Shown here: in pieces, positions 17,033 through 26,410 of the stretch
Layout of the letters: each line of letters begins with the position of its first letter
How positions within the stretch are numbered: position 1 is the stretch's first letter
Assembly: GCF_900019265.1 (NCBI RefSeq)
Contig: NZ_CYGX02000055.1
Span: 1-46,181 of the forward strand
Source: Paraburkholderia ribeironis
Lineage (GTDB): Bacteria; Pseudomonadota; Gammaproteobacteria; Burkholderiales; Burkholderiaceae
Direction of reading: 5' to 3'
DNA length: 46,181 nucleotides
Program-made: the position numbers and the translations under genes
Notes under the pieces: generated by a model
Told to the model about the DNA's origin: nothing
What the model saw: the letters and a program-made list of their open reading frames with translations, nothing else
The model's database searches: none

Positions 17033-18763
17033 TCACGGTTCAGCGCACGCGAAGCTGCTTGCCAGGTTCACGTTCCCCTTGCCGACGTATCGTGGAAACA
17101 GCGGATAGCGGCACAGCGGACGCGAGCGTCCATTCGTGGCCGCCGCGATATCGGTCGCGATCAAGGTCTCCGGTGGCACGCCACGCGTCACCCAGCTATC
17201 GAGCGCGCCCAGCAAATCCACCGCCGGAATGAACGCGCCGCCGCCGTGCTGAAAACCCGGCACCATGTAGAGCCGCATGAAACCATCCACCCGTTCAGCG
17301 CCGAAGCGATCGATCAACGCCCGATGGTAAGCGATCGTCTGGTTCGGGCTGATGACCTCGTCGGCGAGTCCGTGCACGGTGATGAGTTTGCCGCCGCGGG
17401 CGATGTAGCGCGACAGGTCGGTGTTCATCGCGCCGATCGTCTGCGAAAGCGCGATCAGTTGCGCGCGATATTTGCCCGGATATTGCGGGTCGAACCTGAG
17501 CGAATCGAAGCCCGCGTCCCGTGCAACGAAGTAGCGGACGTAGCCGTCGCCCTGCGCGAACAGATAGCCGTTCGCAAAGAACGTCGGCACCGGCAAGCGC
17601 TCCGGCTGATGGCCGAGCCCGAGCAGCCCCGTCAGATGCGTGCCCTGAAAGACGTTGTAGCCGCGATAGCCGGCGACGTCCCATGCAAGCCGGTACGGTA
17701 ACGACAGGCCGTCGCGCATGACCAGCAGCGTCGAGAGTTGCGCATCGGTCAGGCATTCGTCGCGCGACGGCGAAGGTGACGGCGCGCCGCCCGTGCAACG
17801 CAATGAGTCGATGATCTGCGCTTCGTGCTCGCGACACGCGGCCACGTCGCTGATGATGCCGTCCATTGCGCCATCGAGCCCGTCGCAGACGGCGAGCGTG
17901 CGCTCGTACACGCGCTCCAGCAGCATCGGCGGAATGAAGCCGCCGGGCGTTGCATACTCCGCCTGGCCGAGCTTCACGCCGAGCAGGCGCAGGCCGGAAA
18001 AATTGAGTGCGGGCGAATTGGCGATCACGCCGTCGTAGTCGTCGGGAAAGCGCTGCATCACCGTGTAGCCTTCGCGCCCGCCCGTCGAGCCGCCGGCAAA
18101 ATACATCCGCTGCGGCGGCCGGTCATAGGCGCGTGCGATCAGTGCGAGCGCGGCGTCGTGGGTCTTCTTCAGATGCGCATAGCCGAAATTGGTCACCGCT
18201 TCGTCGACGAGGCCGAACACAGCAAGCGACGCATCCCCGATATGCCCGGAGTCGTCGCCGAACGTCGCATAGCCTTGCGCGAGCGGCGCCCGATCCGGCG
18301 AAAACGGCATCACCCCCGTGCCGCTCACCACCACGCCGTTGTAACCGCCGCCGCCGATCTGCAACGCGCGCCCATTCCAGCGGCGCGGCAGATTCAGATC
18401 GAAACGGATATCGGGCGTGGCCGCCTCGAGCGCCTTGATGCGGCCAGTGATGCGGCAATACTCGCCGCCTTGCTGGTTGCCGGACGCGGTAGCGCGCACC
18501 AGCGCCGCGCTGTCGATCTGTACGCCGGCGCTCGGTAATGCGATCAGTTCAGGGGGCAGCACCGCGCCGGCGAACGCCGCGCAGCGCACCGCAAACGGCG
18601 CGTCTTTGGGCGCCGCTTGCATCAATTGCGCGTCTTGCACCACTTGTTGCGGATTCGGTTGAGTATTAGCCAGGTGAGCCGCGAGCAATGACGCCACGCC
18701 GACGACACTCGCAGCCGTGCGCGCACCTCGCGTCGAACGCGCACAGCGCCGCCGCGCCGTCAT
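17033..18763 (-). CDS. Tannase/feruloyl esterase family protein, exported
   Basis: A 576-residue serine esterase. The basic N-terminus followed by a hydrophobic run (AASVVGVASLLAAHLANT) is a signal peptide, so it acts in the periplasm or outside. The catalytic serine is Ser226 in FAGGSTGGREGY; the acid and base are probably the Asp of HGLADEVISP and the His of FQHGGGA. Family-typical CRITGRIK, GGGGYNG, TFGDDSGH and NFGYAHLKK are all present. Such enzymes hydrolyse gallate, ferulate or related aromatic esters. The ATG overlaps the stop of the OpgC-type gene (ATGA), which sets the start; an upstream frame is rejected. Released phenolic acids would suit a host with aromatic catabolism, as seen at 35-39 kb. 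Confidence 0.92.
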   Translation of the reverse strand: MTARRRCARSTRGARTAASVVGVASLLAAHLANTQPNPQQVVQDAQLMQAAPKDAPFAVRCAAFAGAVLPPELIALPSAGVQIDSAALVRATASGNQQGGEYCRITGRIKALEAATPDIRFDLNLPRRWNGRALQIGGGGYNGVVVSGTGVMPFSPDRAPLAQGYATFGDDSGHIGDASLAVFGLVDEAVTNFGYAHLKKTHDAALALIARAYDRPPQRMYFAGGSTGGREGYTVMQRFPDDYDGVIANSPALNFSGLRLLGVKLGQAEYATPGGFIPPMLLERVYERTLAVCDGLDGAMDGIISDVAACREHEAQIIDSLRCTGGAPSPSPSRDECLTDAQLSTLLVMRDGLSLPYRLAWDVAGYRGYNVFQGTHLTGLLGLGHQPERLPVPTFFANGYLFAQGDGYVRYFVARDAGFDSLRFDPQYPGKYRAQLIALSQTIGAMNTDLSRYIARGGKLITVHGLADEVISPNQTIAYHRALIDRFGAERVDGFMRLYMVPGFQHGGGAFIPAVDLLGALDSWVTRGVPPETLIATDIAAATNGRSRPLCRYPLFPRYVGKGNVNLASSFACAEP

Positions 18764-19866
18764 CCGTAACCTGCGCCATTGGCGGGCGTACCCGACTGCT
18801 GCCCTCTCCAGCCATGCCAGCCGCGTGCGATCATCAGCATCGCGCCGATCGCGACGAGGTCGCCGCCGAGTCCGATCAGCACGCCGCTCAACCCATGCGA
18901 GGTATGCGGCGTCGCCGTATCGACGATCAACGACACCAGCGTGCCGGCGACGAAACACACGAGCCCCGTGCGGCCCACCATCACGACGGCGGGCAAACGC
19001 CGCGCGAGCCATGCGATGCCGCCCGTACGCACGAACTGCGCAGCCAGCCAGGCGATGACGACGAAGTTGATCACACGGTCCACGGAAAGATTCTGCTTGA
19101 GCGTGCCGGGCAACGGTTGCGTCAGCACGAAGAGCTTGAGGATAGCGAACGCCAGCACCGCGACCACCGCGGCCCGCGTGAACCAGCGCGCGGTGCGGCT
19201 TGCGTGAAAGCGCTCGCTGATGGGTTGCACCCGACTCAGAATGCCGAGCACGAACATCAGTTGCCATGCAAACGGATTAAAGGCCCAGTCGGCCATACCG
19301 TCAATGCTGAGTAACGCGGCCAACGGCCGGGCCAGCACCCACATCGCGACGCTCACACCCAGCGCCCGCAGCGCCGAACGGTGCGCAAGCGGCACCGCGA
19401 ACGGCACGCACAGCGCGAAGATCGCGTACATGGGCAGCACGCTCGACAGATACGGTTGCTGCCGCAACACGGCGATATCGAACGCTTCGCGCAGCGGCTG
19501 GACCGCAAACGGCAGCCAGCCGGTGCGTTCGACCATCGGCTGATTCAGATGCAGCAGCGCGAGCACGGCTCCGGCCACGAGCATCAACATCGCCGTCAAC
19601 AGATAGGCGCGATAGATCTCCCAGGAGCGCCTGACGAAGCGCAGCTTCGCCGCGTTCTCGCCACGCCTCGCGAGCACCGCGGTATAAGCTGCCGCCGATG
19701 CATAGCCGCCGAGAAAAACGAACACTTCTGCCGCGTCGCACAGCGCGTATGCATGCAACATCAGATGCGAAAGCGTGCTGCCGGGAATGTGATCCAGCAC
19801 GATGACGATCAGCACGACGCCGCGGAAGAAATCCACTTCGACCGAGCGTCCTCGACGAATTTCCAT
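18760..19866 (-). CDS. OpgC domain membrane protein
   Basis: A 368-residue integral membrane protein with about ten helices. The start (GRSVEVDFFRGVVLIVIVLDH) and the DAAEVFVFLGGYASAAAY segment are typical of OpgC-type proteins, related to acyltransferases that add succinyl groups to periplasmic glucans. No opgG or opgH is nearby. Its last codons overlap the tannase ATG by four bases, so both are probably made together. Acyl-donor or acceptor cannot be inferred. Confidence 0.88.
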   Translation of the reverse strand: MEIRRGRSVEVDFFRGVVLIVIVLDHIPGSTLSHLMLHAYALCDAAEVFVFLGGYASAAAYTAVLARRGENAAKLRFVRRSWEIYRAYLLTAMLMLVAGAVLALLHLNQPMVERTGWLPFAVQPLREAFDIAVLRQQPYLSSVLPMYAIFALCVPFAVPLAHRSALRALGVSVAMWVLARPLAALLSIDGMADWAFNPFAWQLMFVLGILSRVQPISERFHASRTARWFTRAAVVAVLAFAILKLFVLTQPLPGTLKQNLSVDRVINFVVIAWLAAQFVRTGGIAWLARRLPAVVMVGRTGLVCFVAGTLVSLIVDTATPHTSHGLSGVLIGLGGDLVAIGAMLMIARGWHGWRGQQSGTPANGAGYG

Positions 19867-20223
19867 TCGGGCTCTCGCAGAATGACGCGCACGAACGCGC
19901 CGTGCAAAGCGGTCACGGACCGCTTCTCCTCGTACGAATCACTGGACAATAGATCGTTCCCGGCAGATGCGTGCACACCGTCGGCGCGCGCTGACAACCG
20001 GCTTTAGTTTTTGACGGTTAGCTGGCAATCTGAAACCCAGCTGTCGGCATGTGGTAATACTGAGCCACTGCGTCGTCGATTTGCGCAAAATGCGGCAAAT
20101 TTTGCGGCTTTCACGCGCGAACCGCGGACGCGATCGGTAACCATCGCGGAAAAAAATCGCCGAACGTGACCCACTATTTTTTTCGCTTTTTTTTATCGTA
20201 CGATGGTTTCGCGCCCGGCCGCC

Positions 20224-20256
20224 GGAGTTCGCGCGTGGCGCGCGAACTCCTTTTCT
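20224..20256 (+). terminator. Strong hairpin with T-tract, no upstream gene
   Basis: GGAGTTCGCGCG (20224-20235) pairs perfectly with CGCGCGAACTCC (20239-20250) around a three-base loop, followed by TTTTCTT. It reads on the plus strand, yet no plus-strand gene precedes it; the OpgC gene points away. It could end an unseen small RNA or act as a conditional terminator in the leader of the acyltransferase gene. Upstream, 20160-20205 has long T runs. The rest of the 580-bp gap shows nothing clear. Confidence 0.7.
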
Positions 20257-20449
20257 TCGCGGCTGCGGCCACTTATGTGGACCGGGCACGCTGCCAGCCG
20301 ATCCGCGATCGGCCCACCCGCTGAGCGTCATGACGACGCCTTCTTTTCGCCGCGGTCGACTTCACCGTCACCGACAGGCTCCGGTCCTTCCATCACCGCC
20401 CTGAAGGGCAGTGCGCCCGCGCGCCACCTTCGCACTGGAAGACGACCAC

Positions 20450-21634
20450 ATGAGCAACAGGATTGCCGGCTTCGATGGATTGCGCGCCATCGCGGTCCTG
20501 ATGGTATTTTTTCAGCACCGCCTGTTCGGCGATATCGGCGAGATCGGTCATCTCGGCGTATGGATCTTCTTTGCGCTGAGCGGCTTTCTGATCATCGGCA
20601 TTCTGGCCGCGCAGCGCGAGCGCATCGAAGCCGGCGAAGGCAGGTTCGGCGCCGAACTCAAACGCTTCCTGTTGCGCCGGACCTTGCGCATCTTTCCGAT
20701 CTACTACCTGATGCTGGTGGTGATGTGCGTGCTGATGGCGTTCGGGCTCGCGAGCCCCGAACTCGTGAGCGGCATGCCGTTTCATTTCGCGTATCTGTCG
20801 AACATCTGGATCGGCTCGGTGCTGCGTTACTGGCCGGGGCGGTACTCGCACTTGTGGAGTCTCGCGATCGAAGAGCAGTTCTATCTCGTCGTCGCGCCGC
20901 TCTTGCTGCTGCTCGCGGTGCGGCGGCATCGCGCGGTGTGCTGGGCGATCGTCGCGCTTGGCCTGGTTGCCCTGCTGGCGATGCGCGCCGCGCATTGGGA
21001 AGAAATCACCATTTACACGCACCCGCTCAGCAACTTCTGGTTGCTGGCGCTGGGTGGCGTCGGCACATCGACGATCGCGCGAAATCGCAGTGCCGTGCGG
21101 GCCTGGCTCGGACACGGTATGACGCTCTTCGGCTTGAGTCTCGCACTCGTCGGCTTGTGTGCGACCGAGCGTAGCTGGAGCACACTGGCTAATCCACTGC
21201 TGTTCACGGCGATCAGCGCACTGTACGGCGTCTGTATTGCGGCGCTCGTCGGTTCGATTGCCTGTTGCCGCAACGACGTGGTGATCGGTCTGCTCGAAAC
21301 GGGTTGGCTCGCGGGCTTCGGGCGCATCAGCTACGGCTTCTACCTCTATCACAACCTGATCCCCGACCTGACCCGCAACCATCGCGCGCAAGCTTTCTTC
21401 GGCGGCACGGTGCCAGTGTGGGCGCACGCGCTGGGAGTCGCGGTGTCGTTTGCGATCTCGCTCACGCTTGCGATTCTGTCATGGCGGCTGATCGAGGAGC
21501 CGATGCTGCGGCTGAAGTCTCAGCTACCACGGCCAGGCGCGGCGCCATCCGTTTCAGCACAGGCGCCGACCGTGTCGACGGCTCGCCATCAGCGCACGAT
21601 GCGCAAGGACAGCGCCACTTCGGACGCCGTTTGA
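20450..21634 (+). CDS. Acyltransferase 3 family protein (OafA/YrhL type)
   Basis: A 394-residue membrane O-acyltransferase with about ten helices. The N-terminus carries the family signature GFDGLRAIAVLMVFFQH, the HLGVWIFFALSGFLI helix and the RRTLRIFPIYY motif; SHLWSLAIEEQFYLV is the second conserved block and RISYGFYLYHNL the third. The histidine of FFQH and the RxxR-like motif are the expected functional residues. Such enzymes transfer acetyl or succinyl groups to lipopolysaccharide, exopolysaccharide or other glycans at the inner membrane. The ATG at 20450 has GGAAG upstream; an in-frame start at 20411 is less likely. It is a single gene, convergent with the FtsH-like gene. Confidence 0.9.
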   Translation: MSNRIAGFDGLRAIAVLMVFFQHRLFGDIGEIGHLGVWIFFALSGFLIIGILAAQRERIEAGEGRFGAELKRFLLRRTLRIFPIYYLMLVVMCVLMAFGLASPELVSGMPFHFAYLSNIWIGSVLRYWPGRYSHLWSLAIEEQFYLVVAPLLLLLAVRRHRAVCWAIVALGLVALLAMRAAHWEEITIYTHPLSNFWLLALGGVGTSTIARNRSAVRAWLGHGMTLFGLSLALVGLCATERSWSTLANPLLFTAISALYGVCIAALVGSIACCRNDVVIGLLETGWLAGFGRISYGFYLYHNLIPDLTRNHRAQAFFGGTVPVWAHALGVAVSFAISLTLAILSWRLIEEPMLRLKSQLPRPGAAPSVSAQAPTVSTARHQRTMRKDSATSDAV

Positions 21635-21708
21635 ACCAACAGCTGCGCATCAAGCACCAGCATCAGCCATGATCCAAGCGCGGCCGGGCCGCGTTCAGCG
21701 AGCCCCCG

Positions 21709-23613
21709 TCACGCCGCAGCCGGCTCGTGAACGATCTGGAGGCTGCCCTTGTGTTCGCTGATCAGCCGATACACCGTTTCTCCGCGAACGGTTTCGTGCT
21801 CCAGCAACTCATCGGCAATCGCGCGCAGCACTGGCTCGTATGCATGCAACAAGCCGTAGCACAGCTCGTTCAACTCCTTGAGGAGCACGTTCGCATGCTC
21901 GATCGCGCTCTTCATCTGCAGACCCGCATACTGCGACGGCAGTGCCGCGAGGCTGAACAGATCGCCGTCGCTGTTGAAGCCGAATTTCGACACCATGTCG
22001 AGACTGATTCGCGACGCTTCCTGCAAGTCCGACGCAGCGCCGCTCGATGCTTCGGAGAACATAAGAATTTCTGCATTGCGGCCGCCGAGCAACACCTGGA
22101 TTTCATTGCGGATCTCGGTCTCGCGATACAGGTGCTTGTCCTGCGCCTTGGTGATCAGAGCGACGCCCAATGCGCCGCCGCGCGGCAGGATCGTGACCTC
22201 TTCCAGCACGCCGGTGCCCAGCAGGGCGGCGATCAGCCCATGCCCAGCTTCATGCACCGCGATGCGCGTGCGTTCGTCTTCGCTGAGCGCGCGCTCGGCG
22301 CCGCTCACGTCGCCGATGCGCGCGATCTTGATCGCTTCCATGAAATGCTTCGACGCGATTTCGGTGTCGCCGGCCTTGCGCGCGACGAGCCCCGCCTGGT
22401 TCACCACCATCGCGACCGTGGCGGGCGACAGGCCCGTGGTCAGCCGCGCCAGTTGGTCATAGTCGATGTCCGCGGATTTCGACTTCAGCTTCTGCGCGTA
22501 GAAGCGGAAAATCTTCGCGCGGTCTTCGCGATCGGGCAAGCGGACCTGCACGGTGCGATCGAAGCGGCCCGGCCGGCGCAACGCCTCGTCGAGGTTGTCC
22601 GGATGATTGGTCGCCGCGACGACGATGACTCCTTCGTTCGATGCGAAGCCATCCATTTCCGCGAGCAACTGGTTGATGATGCGATTGCTCTCGGCTTCGA
22701 CCGGACCGCCGCCGGTGTCGGTGCGTTTCGCCAGACCGTCGGCTTCGTCGATGAAGATCACCGTGGGCGCGTTCTTGCGCGCCAGCTCGAACAGATGCTT
22801 GACCTTCTGGATGCCGACCCCGTAGTACTTCGCGCTGAAATAGCTGCCCGTGATCGAGATGAAGCTTGCGCCGCATTCGCCGGCCAGCGCCTGGGCCAAG
22901 CGCGTCTTGCCGACGCCCGGTCCGCCCACCATCAGGATGCCGCACGGCGCACGCACGCCCATCGACGTGAATTGCTTCGGATCGGACAGATAGCCGCGGA
23001 TGTCTGCGAGCGCGGCCTTTGCTTCGCCTGCGCCGATCACGTCGTCAAAGCGCAGCGCGGGCGTTTCGCTGAGCAGCTGCGCGCCGCCCTTCATCTCGCG
23101 CCGCATGAACCACGCCATGCCGCCGATCAGCAACAGCGGCAACAGCACGCTGATCGCATCGCGCAGCCGGTCTAATTCCTGGGTCCAGCGCGCGCCGTCG
23201 GTCGTGATGTCCGCATCGGGCAGCCACACGAGCTGATACGGCGCGGCCTCGCCGGTCTTCGGTTCACCGAGCAGCAAAGCATGCGAGAACGTCGCGTTGT
23301 GATCGGTGACGAAGTACTTCGAGCCGTCATGCCGCGACACCAGAATCGCATTCGGGCTCACACCGATCGCGGCGACCCTGGCGTCGTGAATATCGCGCAG
23401 CATCTGTGACGCGTCTTTCTCTTCGTGCGTCCATGCCGAGGTGTCGTGGCGCATCTGGTTAGCGACACCGGTCAGCGCCGGCGCATCTTGCGCCGCGCGC
23501 TGCTGGGAATGCCACACGCCCCAGGCCAGCAACACCGCGACCAGCACTGCAACCGCAGCGACGGCAATCTTGCGTATGCGTCTTTTCCCAAGCGAATTGT
23601 TTGCCGGCTTCAT
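21709..23613 (-). CDS. FtsH-like AAA+ zinc metalloprotease
   Basis: A 634-residue membrane protease. Helices at about 14-33 and 153-169 flank a periplasmic domain. The AAA+ module has Walker A GGPGVGKT (230-237), Walker B VIFIDE (285-290), a pore loop YYGVG (263-267, FVGVG in classic FtsH) and the arginine finger region RRPGRFDR. The zinc site HEAGH is at 454-458, with the third ligand probably the Asp of SGAASDL. It diverges from housekeeping FtsH in the pore and periplasmic part, so I take it as a second, accessory copy. GGAAGTGA precedes the ATG. No hflK/C or ftsJ neighbours. Confidence 0.9.
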   Translation of the reverse strand: MKPANNSLGKRRIRKIAVAAVAVLVAVLLAWGVWHSQQRAAQDAPALTGVANQMRHDTSAWTHEEKDASQMLRDIHDARVAAIGVSPNAILVSRHDGSKYFVTDHNATFSHALLLGEPKTGEAAPYQLVWLPDADITTDGARWTQELDRLRDAISVLLPLLLIGGMAWFMRREMKGGAQLLSETPALRFDDVIGAGEAKAALADIRGYLSDPKQFTSMGVRAPCGILMVGGPGVGKTRLAQALAGECGASFISITGSYFSAKYYGVGIQKVKHLFELARKNAPTVIFIDEADGLAKRTDTGGGPVEAESNRIINQLLAEMDGFASNEGVIVVAATNHPDNLDEALRRPGRFDRTVQVRLPDREDRAKIFRFYAQKLKSKSADIDYDQLARLTTGLSPATVAMVVNQAGLVARKAGDTEIASKHFMEAIKIARIGDVSGAERALSEDERTRIAVHEAGHGLIAALLGTGVLEEVTILPRGGALGVALITKAQDKHLYRETEIRNEIQVLLGGRNAEILMFSEASSGAASDLQEASRISLDMVSKFGFNSDGDLFSLAALPSQYAGLQMKSAIEHANVLLKELNELCYGLLHAYEPVLRAIADELLEHETVRGETVYRLISEHKGSLQIVHEPAAA

Positions 23614-23846
23614 GAGTCACTTCCAAAAAAACGGGCGCCAGGCAGGCGCCGATGCTTGTCAAAATCGGAAAGGTGGAGTTTGGCGAGAAAATCGGCTGAT
23701 GCGAAACACCATGCGTGCATGCAAGAAAGAGCACACCAGACATGCGTCCCTTTTAGCCGCGGTCGCCCGGATCAGGAGTGCCGGGTGCGCGCGATCCAGA
23801 TCATGGGAAAGGCCAATTTCTACTCCGGCGCACAGTTTAACAGCGC

Positions 23847-23880
23847 TAAATGTAGTGCGTATTTTGCACACCTACATTTA
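23847..23880. promoter_or_regulatory. Inverted repeat in a gene-free stretch
   Basis: TAAATGTAG (23847-23855) is mirrored by CTACATTTA (23872-23880), 16 bases apart, with further partial symmetry inside (GTGCG/TGCAC). It lies in a 670-bp region (23614-24283) in which I find no gene with a credible start. It may be an operator for the FtsH-like gene, about 235 bp away. Confidence 0.35.
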
Positions 23881-24283
23881 ACTGCGCCCTATTTAAAAGC
23901 GGTCGGAATTACTGCAATCGGCGGTTGTTTTTTAAATGCCTGCCGGTGACTCGCATGAAATGAACGACAGAGCGGAAAGACATGGCGGCTAACGTCGCAT
24001 CGCTCGGCAAATCGCGATCGGATCAACGCGGACGAATACGCAATCGACGTGTGGAGGTGACCGGCACTCAGGAACAAGGCAGTCGCGGCGAAGCGGCATG
24101 GAATCACGCCGCCGACAAGCTTCATACGAATCGGCAGATGAGCGACGGGCCTCTGCGTGCCCGTTCGCATCATCGCCACGTTCTCTCAGGCTCTAACGGA
24201 TTTTTGCCGATGCTGACCCGCATCGATGTACTTCTCGCGCGCTGTTACCGCGGTTCCTCGCATTCCCCGACCTGCCCAGTCGC

Positions 24284-24568
24284 TCAGGCGGCAGTGCGCC
24301 GCTTGAGTTCGACCCGCGCTTCGCTCGCGAGCCGTTCCAGCAGTCTGCCAATGCGCCGCTGCTGACTGACGATCAGCTCGTGCGTCTGTTCCAATGCGCG
24401 AATACGCTTTTCCCAATACGCGTGGTCGAGTCCGTGCAGCACATCCGCCGCGCCGCCACGCGTTAGATGCTCGACCATGTTCTCGAGATGCTCCAGTTGG
24501 CTATCCGCCAGACTGCTCGCGTGCCGCCCGCCGCTTTGCGCGGTCGGCTGCCTGCTCGTGCCGCTCAT
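24284..24568 (-). CDS. Small helical protein (94 aa), unassigned
   Basis: A 94-residue product from ATG 24568, with GGGGAA about nine bases upstream. The first third is polar and disordered. From about residue 22 it is helical with heptad-like Leu spacing (LADSQLEHLENMVEHL, then RIRALEQTHELIV and RIGRLLERLASEARVEL), suggesting a coiled coil and self-association. There is no signal peptide. I do not recognise the family. It stands alone between the FtsH-like gene and decayed sequence. Confidence 0.5.
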   Translation of the reverse strand: MSGTSRQPTAQSGGRHASSLADSQLEHLENMVEHLTRGGAADVLHGLDHAYWEKRIRALEQTHELIVSQQRRIGRLLERLASEARVELKRRTAA

Positions 24569-24939
24569 CTTCGGTTCCCCGTGAAGTGCCTGTCTACGCC
24601 TCCACGTCGCACCGGTCACGCCAGGCACAGCGGATCGATGTTTGTCTGCGCACAGTTACGATTCCGGTACCGGAGCGCAAGTCGAACTGAATCCGACCCT
24701 CGCTGCGCCGTCCGCGAAAACGATCTGCAATCTAATTGGGTGACGATAGCTCAAGTTTTTTGTAAGGCTTTACCATCCGTCTCAGTTTCGGATCGGCTCG
24801 TGAAATAATCGGCCGCCTGCAGATTCGCACCGCCCGTTCGCCCAGGCCGCATCCCGGGGAAACGGATTCATCACAGCGCATTCTGCAGCCACACCTGGCC
24901 GCGAACGCCGCCGATTCGCGCTCCGCCATCTCGACGTGC

Positions 24940-25100
24940 CGTTTCAGCACGCGCGGACTCGCGGCCAATGAGCAATTTCTGGCCTGGCGCCAACGCGTGG
25001 CTCATGTAATCGACGCGCCCCAATCGAACGACCAACTCGCGAACGGATTTCGCGGCGAAATCGTGGCGGTCACCGACGCCACTCGCCGGCTGCGTTTGAA
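24940..25100 (+). pseudogene. Fragment resembling the N-terminus of an AraC-family regulator
   Basis: One plus-strand frame reads FSTRGLAANEQFLAWRQRVA and then ends a conserved-looking part in FRGEIVAV. The opening F-S-T-x-G-L with E-x-F-x-A-W-R is typical of the sensor domain of AraC regulators. The reading then loses similarity and no helix-turn-helix follows. The surrounding 24569-25430 contains no gene that I can support. The call is tentative. Confidence 0.4.
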
Positions 25101-25430
25101 ATACGGCGAGCTCAGCGTGGCCACGCCCATATCCGACGCGGCTTCGAGCGGCGCAGGCGCGAGTTTTTTCAGCGGGTCATCCCACGGATCGGCGCCATCG
25201 CGCCGGGCGCGCATATCGACGCGGCCGGCGAGCCGCTGCCGATCGCCACATCGTTTCCCGTCGATGCCGCGCTGGCAAATCTGCTGCCGGGCCTGCCGCA
25301 CACGCCGCTCGAACAGCGGTCTGCGCTCAAGCCGTGGCGTTCTATTGCTCACTCATCCCGCGCAGATCAAGCAGGATGGCCCCGTATCGTGCACGATGCA
25401 ACGGACTGCGCTTTCTCCGGAGACTTGTCC

Positions 25431-26268
25431 ATGACGTGCGCTCACGCACTTCCATTTTCCGTTTCGCTCGACGAAGGGCTTAGCGGCGCGACGCGGGTGT
25501 ATTTCATCGTCGGCGATCCGATCGCGCAGGTGCGCTCGCCGTCCGGCGTGACCGCCGCGTTGCGCGCAGCGGGCCGCGACGCGCTGGTAGTGCCCGCTCA
25601 CGTGGCCCCCGCCGACCTGCCCGCGTTCTTGCGTGACACCGATGCGCAACGTCGACGGCCTGATCGTCACGGTGCCGCACAAGTTCAGCGCGGCTGGGTA
25701 TTGCGCGACGCTGTCCGAAGAGGCGGCCTTTCTCGGCGCGGTCAACACCCTGCGTCGCACGGCGGATGGCGGCTGGCACGGCGGCATGTTCGACGGCACC
25801 GGCTTTGTCGCCGCGCTCGTCGATGCCGGCTGCGCGTTGCACGGCAAACGCGCGTTGCTGGTGGGCGCCGGCGGTGCGGGCTCGGCGATCGGGCATGCGC
25901 TGGTTCAAAACGGCATCGGCTCACTCGACGTGCGCGACAACGATGTCGAGCGCACGGCCTCGCTGATCGGCCGGCTGAATGCGCTCGGGCGCGGCGAAGC
26001 GCGCAGCGCGGACATCGCTGCGAAGGCCGACGCGTACGACGTGGTGGTCAACGCGTCGCCGCTCGGCATGCGCGCAGACGATCCGTTGCCGATCGACGTA
26101 TCGCGATTGCCGGCCACGACGTTCGTCGGCGATGTGGTGACGAAGCCGCCGCTCACGCCGTTGATCGAAGCGGCTCGTGCACGCGGATGTCCGACTGTGA
26201 CCGGCACGCAGATGTTCGGCCGGGTGTGCGAGCGGATGGTGACGTTCCTGCTGGACGCGGGACGGTGA
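25431..26268 (+). pseudogene. Shikimate dehydrogenase family gene with a frameshift
   Basis: From ATG 25431 (GGAG upstream) the frame gives VYFIVGDPIAQVRSPSGVT and goes on to LPAFLRDT. Near 25630 it must shift by one base to continue with NVDGLIVTVPHKFSAAGYC, VNTLRRT and MFDGTGFVAAL, then the Rossmann motif LLVGAGGAGSAIGHAL, NASPLGM, and an end in ERMVTFLLDAG. The parts together make the usual length of about 279 residues, including the catalytic Lys of TVPHK. Family members interconvert shikimate/quinate and their dehydro forms. Unless the shift is a sequencing error, no full enzyme is made. Confidence 0.8.
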
Positions 26269-26410
26269 AGGGGATGGCGCTGCGCTGCTACACTTGCGCG
26301 ATGCCAACCTGTTGAAGAGACCGTGACGCACGGACACGATGCCCGGCGCCACCGCGCATCGCGCATCCTGCCAAAGCGGCCGTTCTTCACCGAGCTACAC
26401 TCCACGACCC

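Noticed and set aside
17033..19267. A 744-residue tannase starting far upstream
   Set aside because: The first 168 residues are an out-of-frame reading of the OpgC gene; the ATG at 18763 has the signal peptide and the coupled start.
23614..24283. Small ORFs in the FtsH upstream gap
   Set aside because: Frames there lack ribosome-binding sites and have shadow-like composition; only an inverted repeat is credible.
25389..26315. A 308-residue Arg-rich protein
   Set aside because: After the first 80 residues it is the wrong frame of the shikimate dehydrogenase gene, high in Arg and Ala as usual for shadow frames in GC-rich DNA.
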